Assembly: GCA_964591105.1 (NCBI GenBank)
Contig: CAZPZR010000009.1
Span: forward strand, 1 to 40,161
Reading direction: 5' to 3'
Source: CAZPZR01 sp964591105
GTDB lineage: Bacteria > Bacillota > Clostridia > Lachnospirales > Lachnospiraceae
Length of the DNA stretch: 40,161 bases
Part shown: positions 25,301-33,477 of the stretch, in pieces
Layout of the letters: each line of letters opens with the position of its first letter
How positions within the stretch are numbered: position 1 is the stretch's first letter
Notes under the pieces: model-generated
Told to the model about the DNA's origin: nothing
The model's input: only the letters and a program-made list of their open reading frames with translations
The model's database searches: none
Program-made: the position numbers and the translations under genes

Positions 25301-26788
25301 ATGCCAGTTTATGACTTTAAAAGTACACCAGATCCGAAAAAACCAGCAGAAATTACATATACTACATTTCGTTCTAACGAAAGCAACCCATCTCCTGATA
25401 CTCCAATCCTCGTGATTGATAATTCTCAGGAACAGTGGGACACGGTTTCTTTCGGTATTTTCACAAATCCTAACAAACGCACAACCTTCGAATTTCAGAC
25501 GGAACACGGAACTGTCAGTGCCGATATTCTCCGCATTGATTCTCGTTTTACAAGCTTATTAAAATGGTTGGGCGAAAACCGTATTAATGTTCGCCTTTCT
25601 GGTGAAAATCGTCCGGAGGGCTATGCTGTTTATAAAATTCGCGAAATGGCTTTCGGCGGTGGAACGAAGCTTTCCGCAGAAGATGGTTTTCTTCAATACA
25701 TGATTGAGCGTCTTCTTGCCAGTTCTGCACCTGCCGATGAAACACCGGAAGATGATGAGCAGGATGAAACTGGAGATGATATGAAGATTACCAGTATTCA
25801 GAGCATTACAGACTTTATGACTTGTGCAGGAAAGACTCTTCCAGACAATATTCGTCTTTGGGCTAGACGCAACCTTGCCGTTGCACGTTCTCATGAAGTA
25901 ACACCGGAAGAACGCCGCCATGCACAGCGTGCACTTTCTATTATGATGAATATTCAGTGGAAGAATAACTATTTTGAATCCATCGATCCAGCTGAAGCAC
26001 GCCGCATCCTGGATGAAGAACTGTATGGTATGGAGCAGGTGAAGCAGCGTATTATTGAAACAATCATTCAGATTAACCGTACGCATACTCTTCCTGCTTA
26101 TGGACTTCTTCTTGTTGGTCCTGCCGGTACTGGAAAATCACAGATTGCATACGCAGTTGCTCGAATTTTGAAATTGCCATGGACAACTTTGGATATGAGT
26201 TCTATCAACGATCCAGAACAGCTCACAGGAAGCTCTCGTGTGTATTCAAATGCAAAACCTGGAATTATTATGGAAGCCTTCTCCATCGCAGAAGAATCCA
26301 ATCTCGTGTTCATCATCAACGAATTGGATAAGGCTTCTTCAGGCAAAGGAAATGGAAATCCAGCAGATGTGCTTCTGACGCTTTTAGATAATCTTGGATT
26401 TACCGACAACTACATGGAATGTATGATTCCAACGGTTGGTGTATATCCAATTGCTACTGCAAATGATAAGAGCATGATCAGTGCTCCTTTGATGTCACGT
26501 TTTGCTGTTATTGATATTCCTGACTATACACCAGATGAGAAGAAAATCATTTTCTCAAAATTTGCGCTTCCAAAGGTATTGAAACGTATGAGTCTCGGCG
26601 AAGATGAATGTATTGTTACTCCAGAAGCTTTAGATACTATCATCGACAAGTATCGCGGCACCTCTGGAATCCGTGACTTGGAGCAGGTGGCTGAACACGT
26701 TGCCGCTCACGCATTGTATCAGATTGAGGTAAATCATTGTGATAGCTATGTATATGATACTGAAAAAATCCTTGCACTTTTAGGATAG
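25301..26788 (+). CDS. Lon-like AAA+ ATPase without protease domain
   Basis: The ATG at 25301 is preferred (AAAGGAG 8 bases upstream); the frame stays open further 5' but without a good site. The product has 495 residues. Residues 1-140 are an unrecognised domain, 141-162 an acidic linker, 165-235 helical. The AAA+ module (about 236-465) resembles Lon: YGMEQVKQRIIE before Walker A GPAGTGKS (273-280), the KPGIIMEAF segment, sensor-1 ATAND near 385-389, Arg400 finger, then DYTPDEKKIIF and GIRDLEQ (sensor 2). Walker B reads FIINELDK: Asn340 replaces the usual Asp. No Lon substrate domain or Ser-Lys protease domain is present. The permease gene follows by 13 bases. Confidence 0.8.
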   Translation: MPVYDFKSTPDPKKPAEITYTTFRSNESNPSPDTPILVIDNSQEQWDTVSFGIFTNPNKRTTFEFQTEHGTVSADILRIDSRFTSLLKWLGENRINVRLSGENRPEGYAVYKIREMAFGGGTKLSAEDGFLQYMIERLLASSAPADETPEDDEQDETGDDMKITSIQSITDFMTCAGKTLPDNIRLWARRNLAVARSHEVTPEERRHAQRALSIMMNIQWKNNYFESIDPAEARRILDEELYGMEQVKQRIIETIIQINRTHTLPAYGLLLVGPAGTGKSQIAYAVARILKLPWTTLDMSSINDPEQLTGSSRVYSNAKPGIIMEAFSIAEESNLVFIINELDKASSGKGNGNPADVLLTLLDNLGFTDNYMECMIPTVGVYPIATANDKSMISAPLMSRFAVIDIPDYTPDEKKIIFSKFALPKVLKRMSLGEDECIVTPEALDTIIDKYRGTSGIRDLEQVAEHVAAHALYQIEVNHCDSYVYDTEKILALLG

Positions 26789-26801
26789 ATTGGAGACGTA
26801 C

Positions 26802-27905
26802 ATGTTATCTAAGATTATTTCTTTTTTGAAAAAAGAAATCGTGCTGACAGTTTCCGGCATTCTGGCATTTTTCTCTTGCTTCTTTGTATTGCCGGATTCT
26901 GAATATGCAGGATATATCGATTTTCATACAATACTTATTTTATTTTGCCTTATGGGAGTCATGGCCGGTCTACAAGATATCGGCCTTTTTCAACGCATTG
27001 GGGAAGCGTTGCTTCGAAGATTTCATTCAGAGCGCGGCATCGCAATTGTGCTCGTTGCACTGTGTTTTTTCAGCAGTATGTTTATTACCAATGATGTAGC
27101 CTTGATTACATTCGTACCACTTGCGCTTTTGGTTATTTCCATGGCTCAATTAGAATCCTCTCTTTGTTCCATTGTTGTATTAATGACGATCAGTGCAAAT
27201 CTTGGCAGTATGCTTACTCCTATTGGAAATCCACAGAACCTCTACTTATACTCAGCTTCTGGCATGAGTCTTGGTGATTTCCTTACATTGATGCTCCCAC
27301 ATACTTGCCTTGCTGCATTCTTGTTACTGATTACTATTGTTGTACGTTTCCGCTCCACTGCCATACCATTTGATCTGCCATCCAATGAGGCAGTGTTAAA
27401 TCGTCGCAGAATTATTTACTACATGCTTTTATTTGGCTTGTGTATTTTGAGCGTAGCGAAAATACTTCCAATTGGTATTTTATTTGTAATTATTGTTCTT
27501 GCAATGTTATTAGATAAACCTTTATTGTTGCAAAAGATTGATTATAGTTTACTACTAACCTTTATTTTCTTTTTTATATTCATCGGAAATATGGGAAGAT
27601 TTCCAACGTTTCGTGATTTCATCTCATCAATCGTAGCTGGACACGAAATTGAAGTATCGATTCTTAGTAGCCAAGTGATTAGCAACGTGCCTGCTGCCTT
27701 GTTATTATCTGGATTTACAGACAAATGGACATCTTTGATTGTCGGTGTGAATCTTGGTGGACTTGGAACGCTCATTGCCTCTATGGCAAGCTTGATTTCT
27801 TATAAACAAGTAGCACAAACTTACCCAGACAAAAAAGGAAACTATTTCCTGCAATTCACAGTTTATAGTCTCCTCTTCTTGTTTGCGTTATATGTAGTCG
27901 GTTAG
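26802..27905 (+). CDS. ArsB/NhaD/SLC13-type (ion transporter superfamily) permease
   Basis: A 367-residue protein with 10-11 hydrophobic segments. Features of the ion transporter superfamily are visible: GVMAGLQDIGLF near 52, SMFITNDVALITFVPLAL near 97-114, TISANLGSMLTPIGNPQNLYLY near 131-152 (first re-entrant NPQN-type loop) and SNVPAALLLSGF near 294-305 (second repeat). Relatives export arsenite or antiport Na+/H+, or carry dicarboxylates or citrate; the substrate here cannot be told. ATG at 26802 is preferred over the upstream in-frame TTG because GGAG lies 6 bases before it. Translation is probably coupled to the Lon-like ATPase. Confidence 0.8.
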   Translation: MLSKIISFLKKEIVLTVSGILAFFSCFFVLPDSEYAGYIDFHTILILFCLMGVMAGLQDIGLFQRIGEALLRRFHSERGIAIVLVALCFFSSMFITNDVALITFVPLALLVISMAQLESSLCSIVVLMTISANLGSMLTPIGNPQNLYLYSASGMSLGDFLTLMLPHTCLAAFLLLITIVVRFRSTAIPFDLPSNEAVLNRRRIIYYMLLFGLCILSVAKILPIGILFVIIVLAMLLDKPLLLQKIDYSLLLTFIFFFIFIGNMGRFPTFRDFISSIVAGHEIEVSILSSQVISNVPAALLLSGFTDKWTSLIVGVNLGGLGTLIASMASLISYKQVAQTYPDKKGNYFLQFTVYSLLFLFALYVVG

Positions 27906-27934
27906 TCTTTCATAGACTAGCCGATTTCTTTTAA
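27899..27934 (+). terminator. terminator after the permease
   Basis: CGGTTAGTCT (27899-27908) pairs with AGACTAGCCG (27914-27923) through a 10-bp stem with one G-U pair, followed by ATTTCTTTT. The stem includes the permease stop codon. Confidence 0.8.
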
Positions 27935-28315
27935 CCTTTTACAGCTTCTGCTGCAACACCCTTGATGATGTATTTCTATCCACATAAGTATACGATGATG
28001 ATTGAAATTACTGTAAGCATAATACATGCCATCATAGGTCCCATCTCAACTTTTCCGTAGCTTTCGTGGAAATACTGAATCAACATAGGGATTGTTTTTA
28101 TTCTTTAATATCAAATATCAATGTTGGAAGTAAGTAGTCATTCCATACCCACATTGCTTCCAAAATACCAATAGAAATCATCGTTGGCTTCTTCTACTTC
28201 GATAGGAATTGATTTTACAAATCCACAGAACATGAATACTGCAAGACCTGCACCAAATCCGAGATAAATAATCCAGATATTATATGGTGTGTTTAATTTC
28301 AATAACTTGGTTACT
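27931..28315 (-). pseudogene. decayed MalG-type carbohydrate ABC transporter permease
   Basis: Reading the minus strand from 28315 gives VTKLLKLNTPYNIWIIYLGF, then GAGLAVFMFCGFVKSIPIEVEEA, the region before the EAA loop of binding-protein-dependent sugar permeases. About 20 codons (the EAA loop itself) are then missing at roughly 28183-28190. The reading resumes in another frame as PTMISIGILEAMWVWNDYLL. A one-base loss near 28099 shifts frame again into KTIPMLIQYF, and a TAG at 27976-27978 interrupts the end before KYIIKGVAAEAVKG and the natural stop. The 5' part is absent; citrate synthase abuts it. This fills the 27906-28315 gap, and nothing else is seen there. Confidence 0.85.
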
Positions 28316-29695
28316 TTATCTTTCCTCTATTGGCATGAATTCTTCATGTTCCCCAACGTATTTGTAAGCAGGGCGAATAATCTTGCTTGCATTCAGCAAT
28401 TCTTCCATGCGGTGTGCACTCCAGCCTGGCATACGGGCAATTGCAAAAATAGGTGTAAAGAGTTCCTGTGGAATTCCAAGCATTGTATATACAAATCCAC
28501 TGTAGAAGTCTACGTTTGCACATACATTTTTAAATAATTTACGATGCTGCATGATCAGCTGTCCTGCAAGACGTTCTACTAATTCATACAGTTCAAATTC
28601 TTCCATCTGTCCTTTTTCTTCTGCCAGACTCTTTGCAAACTTTTTCAAGATTACTTCACGTGGGTCAGACAGTGTATAAACTGCATGTCCCATACCATAG
28701 ATAAGTCCGCTGCGGTCAAACGCTTCTTTTCTCAGAATCTTTTTCAAATATTCTGCAACTTCTTCTTCATTCTTCCAGTCTTTTACATTCGCTTTGATAT
28801 CATCAAACATATTCTGAACCTTCAAGTTTGCACCACCATGACGAGGTCCTTTCAAAGAACCAATGGATGCTGCTGCCGCAGAATAGGAATCTGTACCTGA
28901 AGAAGATACTACATGTGTGGTAAATGTAGAGTTGTTACCACCACCATGTTCTGCATGTAAGATTAATGCAATATCTAAAACTTTTGCTTCCAATTCTGTA
29001 TAAATACCGTCTGGTCTTAACATCAAAAGAATATTTTCCGCAAGAGAAAGTCCCTTTTCAGGATTTCGAATGAATAACATCTGATTCTTACGGAAATGAC
29101 AGTAAGAATGATAAGAGTATACCGCAAGCAATGGAAGTTTCGCGATTAACTCTAAAGACTGACGAAGTACATTTTCTGCAGAAATATCATCTGCATTTTT
29201 ATCATAAGTATACAAAGACAGAATACATCTCTGCATCGCATTCATAATATTTTCACTGGATGCCTTCATAACAACGTCACGAACGAATCGATTACTGAGT
29301 GCCTGCATATCATACATAATGTCAATAAAGTTTCTTAATTCATCTTTATTTGGAAGTTTTCCAAAAATCAGAAGATATACTGTCTCTTCAAATCCGAATT
29401 TTCTTCCTTCTAAATTTTCTACGATGTCATTTACATTAATTCCCTGATAATACAATCTTCCTTCTGATGGAATCTGGCGACCATTCACCAGCTGGTGACC
29501 AGATACGTCTGAAATCTTTGTGAGTCCAGTTAAAACTCCTTTTCCTGCTGAGTCACGAAGACCACGCTTTACATCATATTCTACATAAAGGTTTGGATTG
29601 ATCAAAGGTTGTTTTCTCAATTCCTTTTCTAATTCTTTTAAGTCTGCCTTGGTTACATCATTTTCATCCAATCCTAACATTTCAAAGTCTGCCAT
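28316..29695 (-). CDS. citrate synthase
   Basis: A 459-residue citrate synthase of the type common in Clostridia, condensing acetyl-CoA and oxaloacetate. The large domain contains LHAEHGGGNNSTFTTHVVSS near residues 248-267 (substrate His), GPRHGGANLKV near 286 and GMGHAVYTLSDPR near 336-348 (catalytic His). The Asp of VDFYSG near 410 is the expected catalytic acid. The N-terminal extension (about 40 residues) is seen in this clade. A CGGAGG ribosome binding site precedes the ATG. It lies 27 bases behind the C39-like peptidase gene. It could supply 2-oxoglutarate and glutamate precursors; methylcitrate synthase activity cannot be excluded. Confidence 0.93.
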   Translation of the reverse strand: MADFEMLGLDENDVTKADLKELEKELRKQPLINPNLYVEYDVKRGLRDSAGKGVLTGLTKISDVSGHQLVNGRQIPSEGRLYYQGINVNDIVENLEGRKFGFEETVYLLIFGKLPNKDELRNFIDIMYDMQALSNRFVRDVVMKASSENIMNAMQRCILSLYTYDKNADDISAENVLRQSLELIAKLPLLAVYSYHSYCHFRKNQMLFIRNPEKGLSLAENILLMLRPDGIYTELEAKVLDIALILHAEHGGGNNSTFTTHVVSSSGTDSYSAAAASIGSLKGPRHGGANLKVQNMFDDIKANVKDWKNEEEVAEYLKKILRKEAFDRSGLIYGMGHAVYTLSDPREVILKKFAKSLAEEKGQMEEFELYELVERLAGQLIMQHRKLFKNVCANVDFYSGFVYTMLGIPQELFTPIFAIARMPGWSAHRMEELLNASKIIRPAYKYVGEHEEFMPIEER

Positions 29696-29722
29696 TTTTC
29701 TCTACCTCCGTTTTTTGTTATT

Positions 29723-30610
29723 CTATAAGGAATAGCTCCATAATCCTCTTATTTGATCTTGTATCTCCTGATACACCCATGTTTTCTCTGTATTTTTTAT
29801 ACTGAATGGATCATTCACAGTTACTTTGCCATTTTTATACGAAGTCAACACAATAAAATGTCCATCGTCTGTAAAATCGCCTTCTCCCACATTGCAAATG
29901 ATTGGTTTCCCACTTTTCAATGTCTGGGCTACTTCATCTTCATCGATTCCACACTCAGATGCTTGAATTCCCCAGTGCTCCGGACCACCTTCCATCAGAG
30001 ACCATAAACTGCTGTTGTCTTCCGTTACATATCCATGTTCCATCGCATACTGTGCAACGACGTTCGGTGTAATGCTTGCATCATCCTTAAAATACGAAAC
30101 AATCATTGCCACACACGTTGGTCCACAACCACTTGCTGCAATCGTACTTGTCCCATATGGTGCATATCCCCAACGCTCGTCCCATTGGAGAAGCTTTGGA
30201 ATCACTCCGGACTCAAATTCTTCTATCGTAGTTGCACAAGCTTCATCTTTCTTTTCAAGATAATGCTCAACAAAATCAACTGTTTCTGGATTTTTATCTA
30301 AAAGCCCTTGAATTTTCTTCGGGTACTTTTTCTCTTTTGCTTCTTTCCGTACTCGCTCTAATCGTTCTTCTTCTGTCTCCTGCAGTTTCGAATCTTCCAT
30401 CCTTTCTTTTCGAGAATGTTCCGTCACCTTAGTCGCTGCAGTTTCCTCTTTCTTTTCTTGTAAGTGTGCTCGAATCAGACTCACTCCGGAAATTATAATT
30501 CCAACAAGTACAATCGCACACACGCAAAGTTGTCGTTTCACTTGCTGCTGCCGTTGTCGTTTCTTCAGATTTCTTCTTGAGTCTCTGATATGATTTTCTC
30601 TTTCGTTCAT
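29723..30610 (-). CDS. membrane-anchored C39-like (papain-fold) cysteine peptidase
   Basis: The ATG at 30610 is preferred (AGAGGGG 5 bases upstream); an in-frame GTG at 30616 overlaps that site. The 295-residue product has a basic N-terminus (1-27), one hydrophobic helix (about 28-47) with N-in orientation, a charged helical stalk (51-130) and a Peptidase_C39_2-type domain (about 138-295). That domain shows LLQWDERWG (Gln142), SGCGPTC (Cys162), DDGHFIV (His251) and VNDPFS (Asp267) in the right order for an active enzyme. The fold is external to the membrane. The substrate is unknown; no bacteriocin or ABC partner is nearby. It shares a strand with citrate synthase. Confidence 0.82.
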   Translation of the reverse strand: MNERENHIRDSRRNLKKRQRQQQVKRQLCVCAIVLVGIIISGVSLIRAHLQEKKEETAATKVTEHSRKERMEDSKLQETEEERLERVRKEAKEKKYPKKIQGLLDKNPETVDFVEHYLEKKDEACATTIEEFESGVIPKLLQWDERWGYAPYGTSTIAASGCGPTCVAMIVSYFKDDASITPNVVAQYAMEHGYVTEDNSSLWSLMEGGPEHWGIQASECGIDEDEVAQTLKSGKPIICNVGEGDFTDDGHFIVLTSYKNGKVTVNDPFSIKNTEKTWVYQEIQDQIRGLWSYSL

Positions 30611-30645
30611 ACACACCCCTCTTTCTGAAAAATTCCTGATATTTC

Positions 30646-30675
30646 ATTATACTATAAAACATCAAAATCTGACAA
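30646..30675 (-). promoter_or_regulatory. promoter for the C39-like peptidase (and citrate synthase)
   Basis: TTGTCA (30670-30675), an 18-base spacer and TATAAT (30646-30651) on the minus strand, about 36 bases before the ATG. Confidence 0.7.
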
Positions 30676-30741
30676 CTGCATAATGATACATATTTTCACT
30701 ATTAAAAATAGAACACTTCCCTTTTTTGCACAAATGATTCA

Positions 30742-30754
30742 TGGTATAATACCA
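30742..30754 (+). promoter_or_regulatory. extended -10 promoter inside a palindrome, for the hydroxyacid dehydrogenase
   Basis: TGGTATAATACCA is a perfect palindrome that contains an extended -10 (TGG before TATAAT at 30745-30750). No good -35 is visible (T-rich at 30722-30728). The gene starts 40 bases downstream. Confidence 0.55.
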
Positions 30755-30790
30755 ACATTCATAATATTTTTATTCATAGGAGATGTTTTC

Positions 30791-31723
30791 ATGAAACTAG
30801 CATTTTTAGATACAAAAGCAATTGGCGAAGACCTGGATCTTTCTGCCTTTCATTCACTTGGAGAGGTTGTCACCTATCCATTTACCTCTGTTTCACAAGC
30901 TTCTGAGCATATTCAAGACGCGGATGTCATCATTTTGAATAAACTCCCAATCAACGCAGATACCATTGGATCTGCTTCTAATTTAAAGCTTGTGTGTGTC
31001 ACTGGAACTGGAACTAATCACCTGGACAAAGAGTATCTGGCTCAGCGAAAGATTGCCTGGCGCAATGTTGCTGATTATTCCACAGAATCTGTTGCTCAGC
31101 ATACTTTTGCCATGCTTTTTTATTTGTTGGAAAATCTTCGATATTATGATGATTATGTAAAATCTGGCCGTTACATCAATGACACTTCTTTTACACATTA
31201 TGAGAAAACTTTTTGTGAGATCAAAGGAAAGACTTGGGGAATCATCGGACTTGGGAATATTGGGCGACGTGTTGCTTCTATCGCAGAAGCATTTGGAGCA
31301 AATATAATCTATAGTTCTCCTTCTGGGAATCCGCCTCAGGATGGTTATCAGCAGGTACCTCTCGATACACTGCTTCAAAGCTCCGATATCATTTCCGTAC
31401 ACGCACCGTTAAATGCATATACAGAAAATCTTATCGATGCGGATGCCTTTGCAAAAATGAAACCGTCCTGCATCTTTCTAAATCTCGGACGCGGAGCAAT
31501 TGTGGTAGAAGAGGCACTTATCTCTGCGCTCAATCAGAATAAGATCCGTGCAGCAGGATTAGATGTTATCTGTACCGAACCAATGGCTCCAGATTCACCT
31601 CTTCATCAGGTTATCGACCAGCAAAAGCTTCTGATAACCCCTCATGTAGCCTGGGCAAGCGTGGAATCTCGCACCAGACTCATGAATACAATTTATCAGC
31701 AGATTCAAGAATTTTTTGCTTAA
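30791..31723 (+). CDS. D-2-hydroxyacid dehydrogenase (hydroxypyruvate reductase-like)
   Basis: The ATG at 30791 follows AGGAGA by 7 bases and gives a 310-residue protein that begins MKLAFLDTKAIGEDLDLS, like the NAD-dependent glycerate dehydrogenase/HprA group. The nucleotide-binding loop GLGNIGRRVAS is near residues 151-161. The catalytic Arg is in NLGRGAIV (near 235), the Glu in TEPMAPDSP (near 264) and the His in TPHVAWAS (near 284). It reduces 2-keto acids to D-2-hydroxy acids in the cytoplasm; the exact substrate is uncertain. Its stop codon overlaps the stop of the converging M19 dipeptidase gene. Confidence 0.87.
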   Translation: MKLAFLDTKAIGEDLDLSAFHSLGEVVTYPFTSVSQASEHIQDADVIILNKLPINADTIGSASNLKLVCVTGTGTNHLDKEYLAQRKIAWRNVADYSTESVAQHTFAMLFYLLENLRYYDDYVKSGRYINDTSFTHYEKTFCEIKGKTWGIIGLGNIGRRVASIAEAFGANIIYSSPSGNPPQDGYQQVPLDTLLQSSDIISVHAPLNAYTENLIDADAFAKMKPSCIFLNLGRGAIVVEEALISALNQNKIRAAGLDVICTEPMAPDSPLHQVIDQQKLLITPHVAWASVESRTRLMNTIYQQIQEFFA

Positions 31724-32679
31724 ATATTTTGTAAAACTCTTCGGGCATTTCCACTCCAGATTTTTTCAATCTGTGTTTCGGAAATGCCTTTTTTCTTTAA
31801 AGCATCCCACAGGAGATCCATCTTTCCAACTTTCGGAATATCTTCAATCATCATGCCGGAAAAACCATCAAAATCCGTCCCTATTGCTGGAAATTCACTT
31901 CCACCCACTCGAATCATATGAAGTAAATGTGCGATCATTTCTTCCACTCTGGACTCTTTCTTTTTTCCAAGAAATGTCCCATAGAAATTAAGTCCTGCCA
32001 CGCCTCCTCGTTCTGCAAGGGCACGAATCATCTCATCCGTCAGATTTCTTGGATGTTTGCGAAGGGAGCGACAATTGGAATGTGACGCAAGAACTGTACA
32101 GTTCTTCTGTTCTAAAATATCCCAGAACGTTCCATCTGAAGCGTGAGACACATCCACAATCATCTTTTTCTCTGCCATATAGTCCATCACTTCTTTTCCA
32201 AATGGCTTCAATCCCTTTTTCATTACATCTGCGTCTCTGCTGTTTGGATGTCCCAGACAATTTTCATAATTCCACATTGGTGTAATGACGCGAATCCCAC
32301 GTTCGTATAATGTTTCTAATCGCTCCATCTTCCCATTCAGAATTCCGCCCTCTTCTACCGTCAGTACCGCCGAAATCTTTCCTGCTGCCTTATTCGCTTC
32401 TAATTGTTCACTAGTTGTCGCAACTGCAAGTTCTTCTGGAAAAAGCTGGACTTCCCGCTCCATACAGTCGATCATCTGATGCACATGTTCATAGCATCCG
32501 TCATATCCTTGTTCCGGAAAATCTGGTAAATACGTATAACATGCAAATAGCTGAACTTCCGTCTTTGCTGTTCTCATCTCCGGAATGCTCACACACAACG
32601 TATTCTCATATAAATTTTCACCAGAATCTTTATTTACTAATTTACTTAACGTATCACAATGTAAATCAATCAAACTCAT
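31720..32679 (-). CDS. membrane dipeptidase family protein (peptidase M19)
   Basis: A 319-residue TIM-barrel metallopeptidase that cleaves dipeptides, often tolerating D-residues at the second position. Metal-site motifs are visible: DLHCDT at residues 5-10, the EEGG bridging Glu near 125, DVSHASDGTFWD near 177, ASHSNCRSLR near 198 and GTDFDGF near 271. Most bacterial members are soluble despite the family name, and no signal peptide is seen. It is convergent with the hydroxyacid dehydrogenase and divergent from the C26 hydrolase, with only 69 bases between starts. Confidence 0.92.
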   Translation of the reverse strand: MSLIDLHCDTLSKLVNKDSGENLYENTLCVSIPEMRTAKTEVQLFACYTYLPDFPEQGYDGCYEHVHQMIDCMEREVQLFPEELAVATTSEQLEANKAAGKISAVLTVEEGGILNGKMERLETLYERGIRVITPMWNYENCLGHPNSRDADVMKKGLKPFGKEVMDYMAEKKMIVDVSHASDGTFWDILEQKNCTVLASHSNCRSLRKHPRNLTDEMIRALAERGGVAGLNFYGTFLGKKKESRVEEMIAHLLHMIRVGGSEFPAIGTDFDGFSGMMIEDIPKVGKMDLLWDALKKKGISETQIEKIWSGNARRVLQNI

Positions 32680-32748
32680 AAGTTTTCACCTCTCAACATA
32701 ACTTATTATTACTATACGTCTAATTTCAAAAATAAGAAAGGAAATTTT

Positions 32749-33459
32749 ATGAAACCTGTCATTGGTATTTCTGTTTGTGCTGAACACGACCAGCGTCAAT
32801 TCGTGCCCGCTGCTTATCTTCATGCAATCTATGATGCAGGCGGCATACCGATTCTTCTTCCCTATCTCAAAGACTTTTCCGATTTTCAATACTTTCATGC
32901 CCTTTGTCATGGATTCTTATTTTGCGGTGGGGATGATTTGTCACCCTTATTATTTGGAGAAGAACTGCAAACGGATCGTTCCTATACAGATTATCCCTTT
33001 GATTCTTATCAGGTGAATTTTATGCGTTTCCTACTTCAAAAACAAGTTCCGCTTCTTGGAATCTGTCGTGGAATGCAGGTATTAAATGTTGCCTCAGGAG
33101 GAACATTGTATCAAGACCTTTCCCTCTTTCCTGACACCCACCTTACCCACATGCAGTCCACTTCCTCTCGTTCTGAAGTCAGCCACAAGATCTCGGTTCT
33201 TCCATCCACACGTTTATATGACTTATTAGGCCCTTCCGCTTTTGTAAATTCCTATCATCATCAAGGGATTCATCAACTTGGAGCCAATCTCCTTGCTGCT
33301 GCCCATAGTTCTGATGGACTGATTGAAGCAATCGAATACAAAAGCAACACCTTTGTCATAGGGGTTCAATGGCATCCAGAATGTCTCTATCCTTCCAATT
33401 CAGCCATGAGAAATATTTTTATTTCTTTTGTGAATTCCACACAAAAAGGGCAAGGATAA
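32749..33459 (+). CDS. gamma-glutamyl-gamma-aminobutyrate hydrolase family protein (peptidase C26)
   Basis: A 236-residue class I glutamine-amidotransferase-like hydrolase related to PuuD. The nucleophile elbow is LGICRGMQ with Cys106. SYHHQGI near 167 and GVQWHPE near 205-211 carry the catalytic His and Glu. FCGGDDLSPLLFGE near 58-71 is the typical oxyanion-side loop. Relatives cleave gamma-glutamyl amide bonds (gamma-glutamyl-GABA, gamma-D-Glu peptides). There are no polyamine genes nearby; the neighbouring M19 dipeptidase suggests a peptide or cell-wall fragment role, which is inference. An AAAGGAA ribosome binding site precedes the ATG. The 3' end carries the dtd terminator on the opposite strand. 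Confidence 0.88.
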   Translation: MKPVIGISVCAEHDQRQFVPAAYLHAIYDAGGIPILLPYLKDFSDFQYFHALCHGFLFCGGDDLSPLLFGEELQTDRSYTDYPFDSYQVNFMRFLLQKQVPLLGICRGMQVLNVASGGTLYQDLSLFPDTHLTHMQSTSSRSEVSHKISVLPSTRLYDLLGPSAFVNSYHHQGIHQLGANLLAAAHSSDGLIEAIEYKSNTFVIGVQWHPECLYPSNSAMRNIFISFVNSTQKGQG

Positions 33460-33469
33460 TTCCCTGCCC
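33443..33469 (-). terminator. terminator for the EamA-dtd transcript, inside the C26 gene end
   Basis: On the minus strand GGGCA (33465-33469) and TGCCC (33448-33452) form a stem with an inner GG/CC helix, followed by TTTTTG. The hairpin lies partly within the last codons of the converging gene. Confidence 0.7.
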
Positions 33470-33477
33470 TGTCATTC

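Noticed and set aside
26790..26801. TTG start for the permease
   Set aside because: GGAG lies within the proposed codons; the ATG at 26802 is 6 bases after it.
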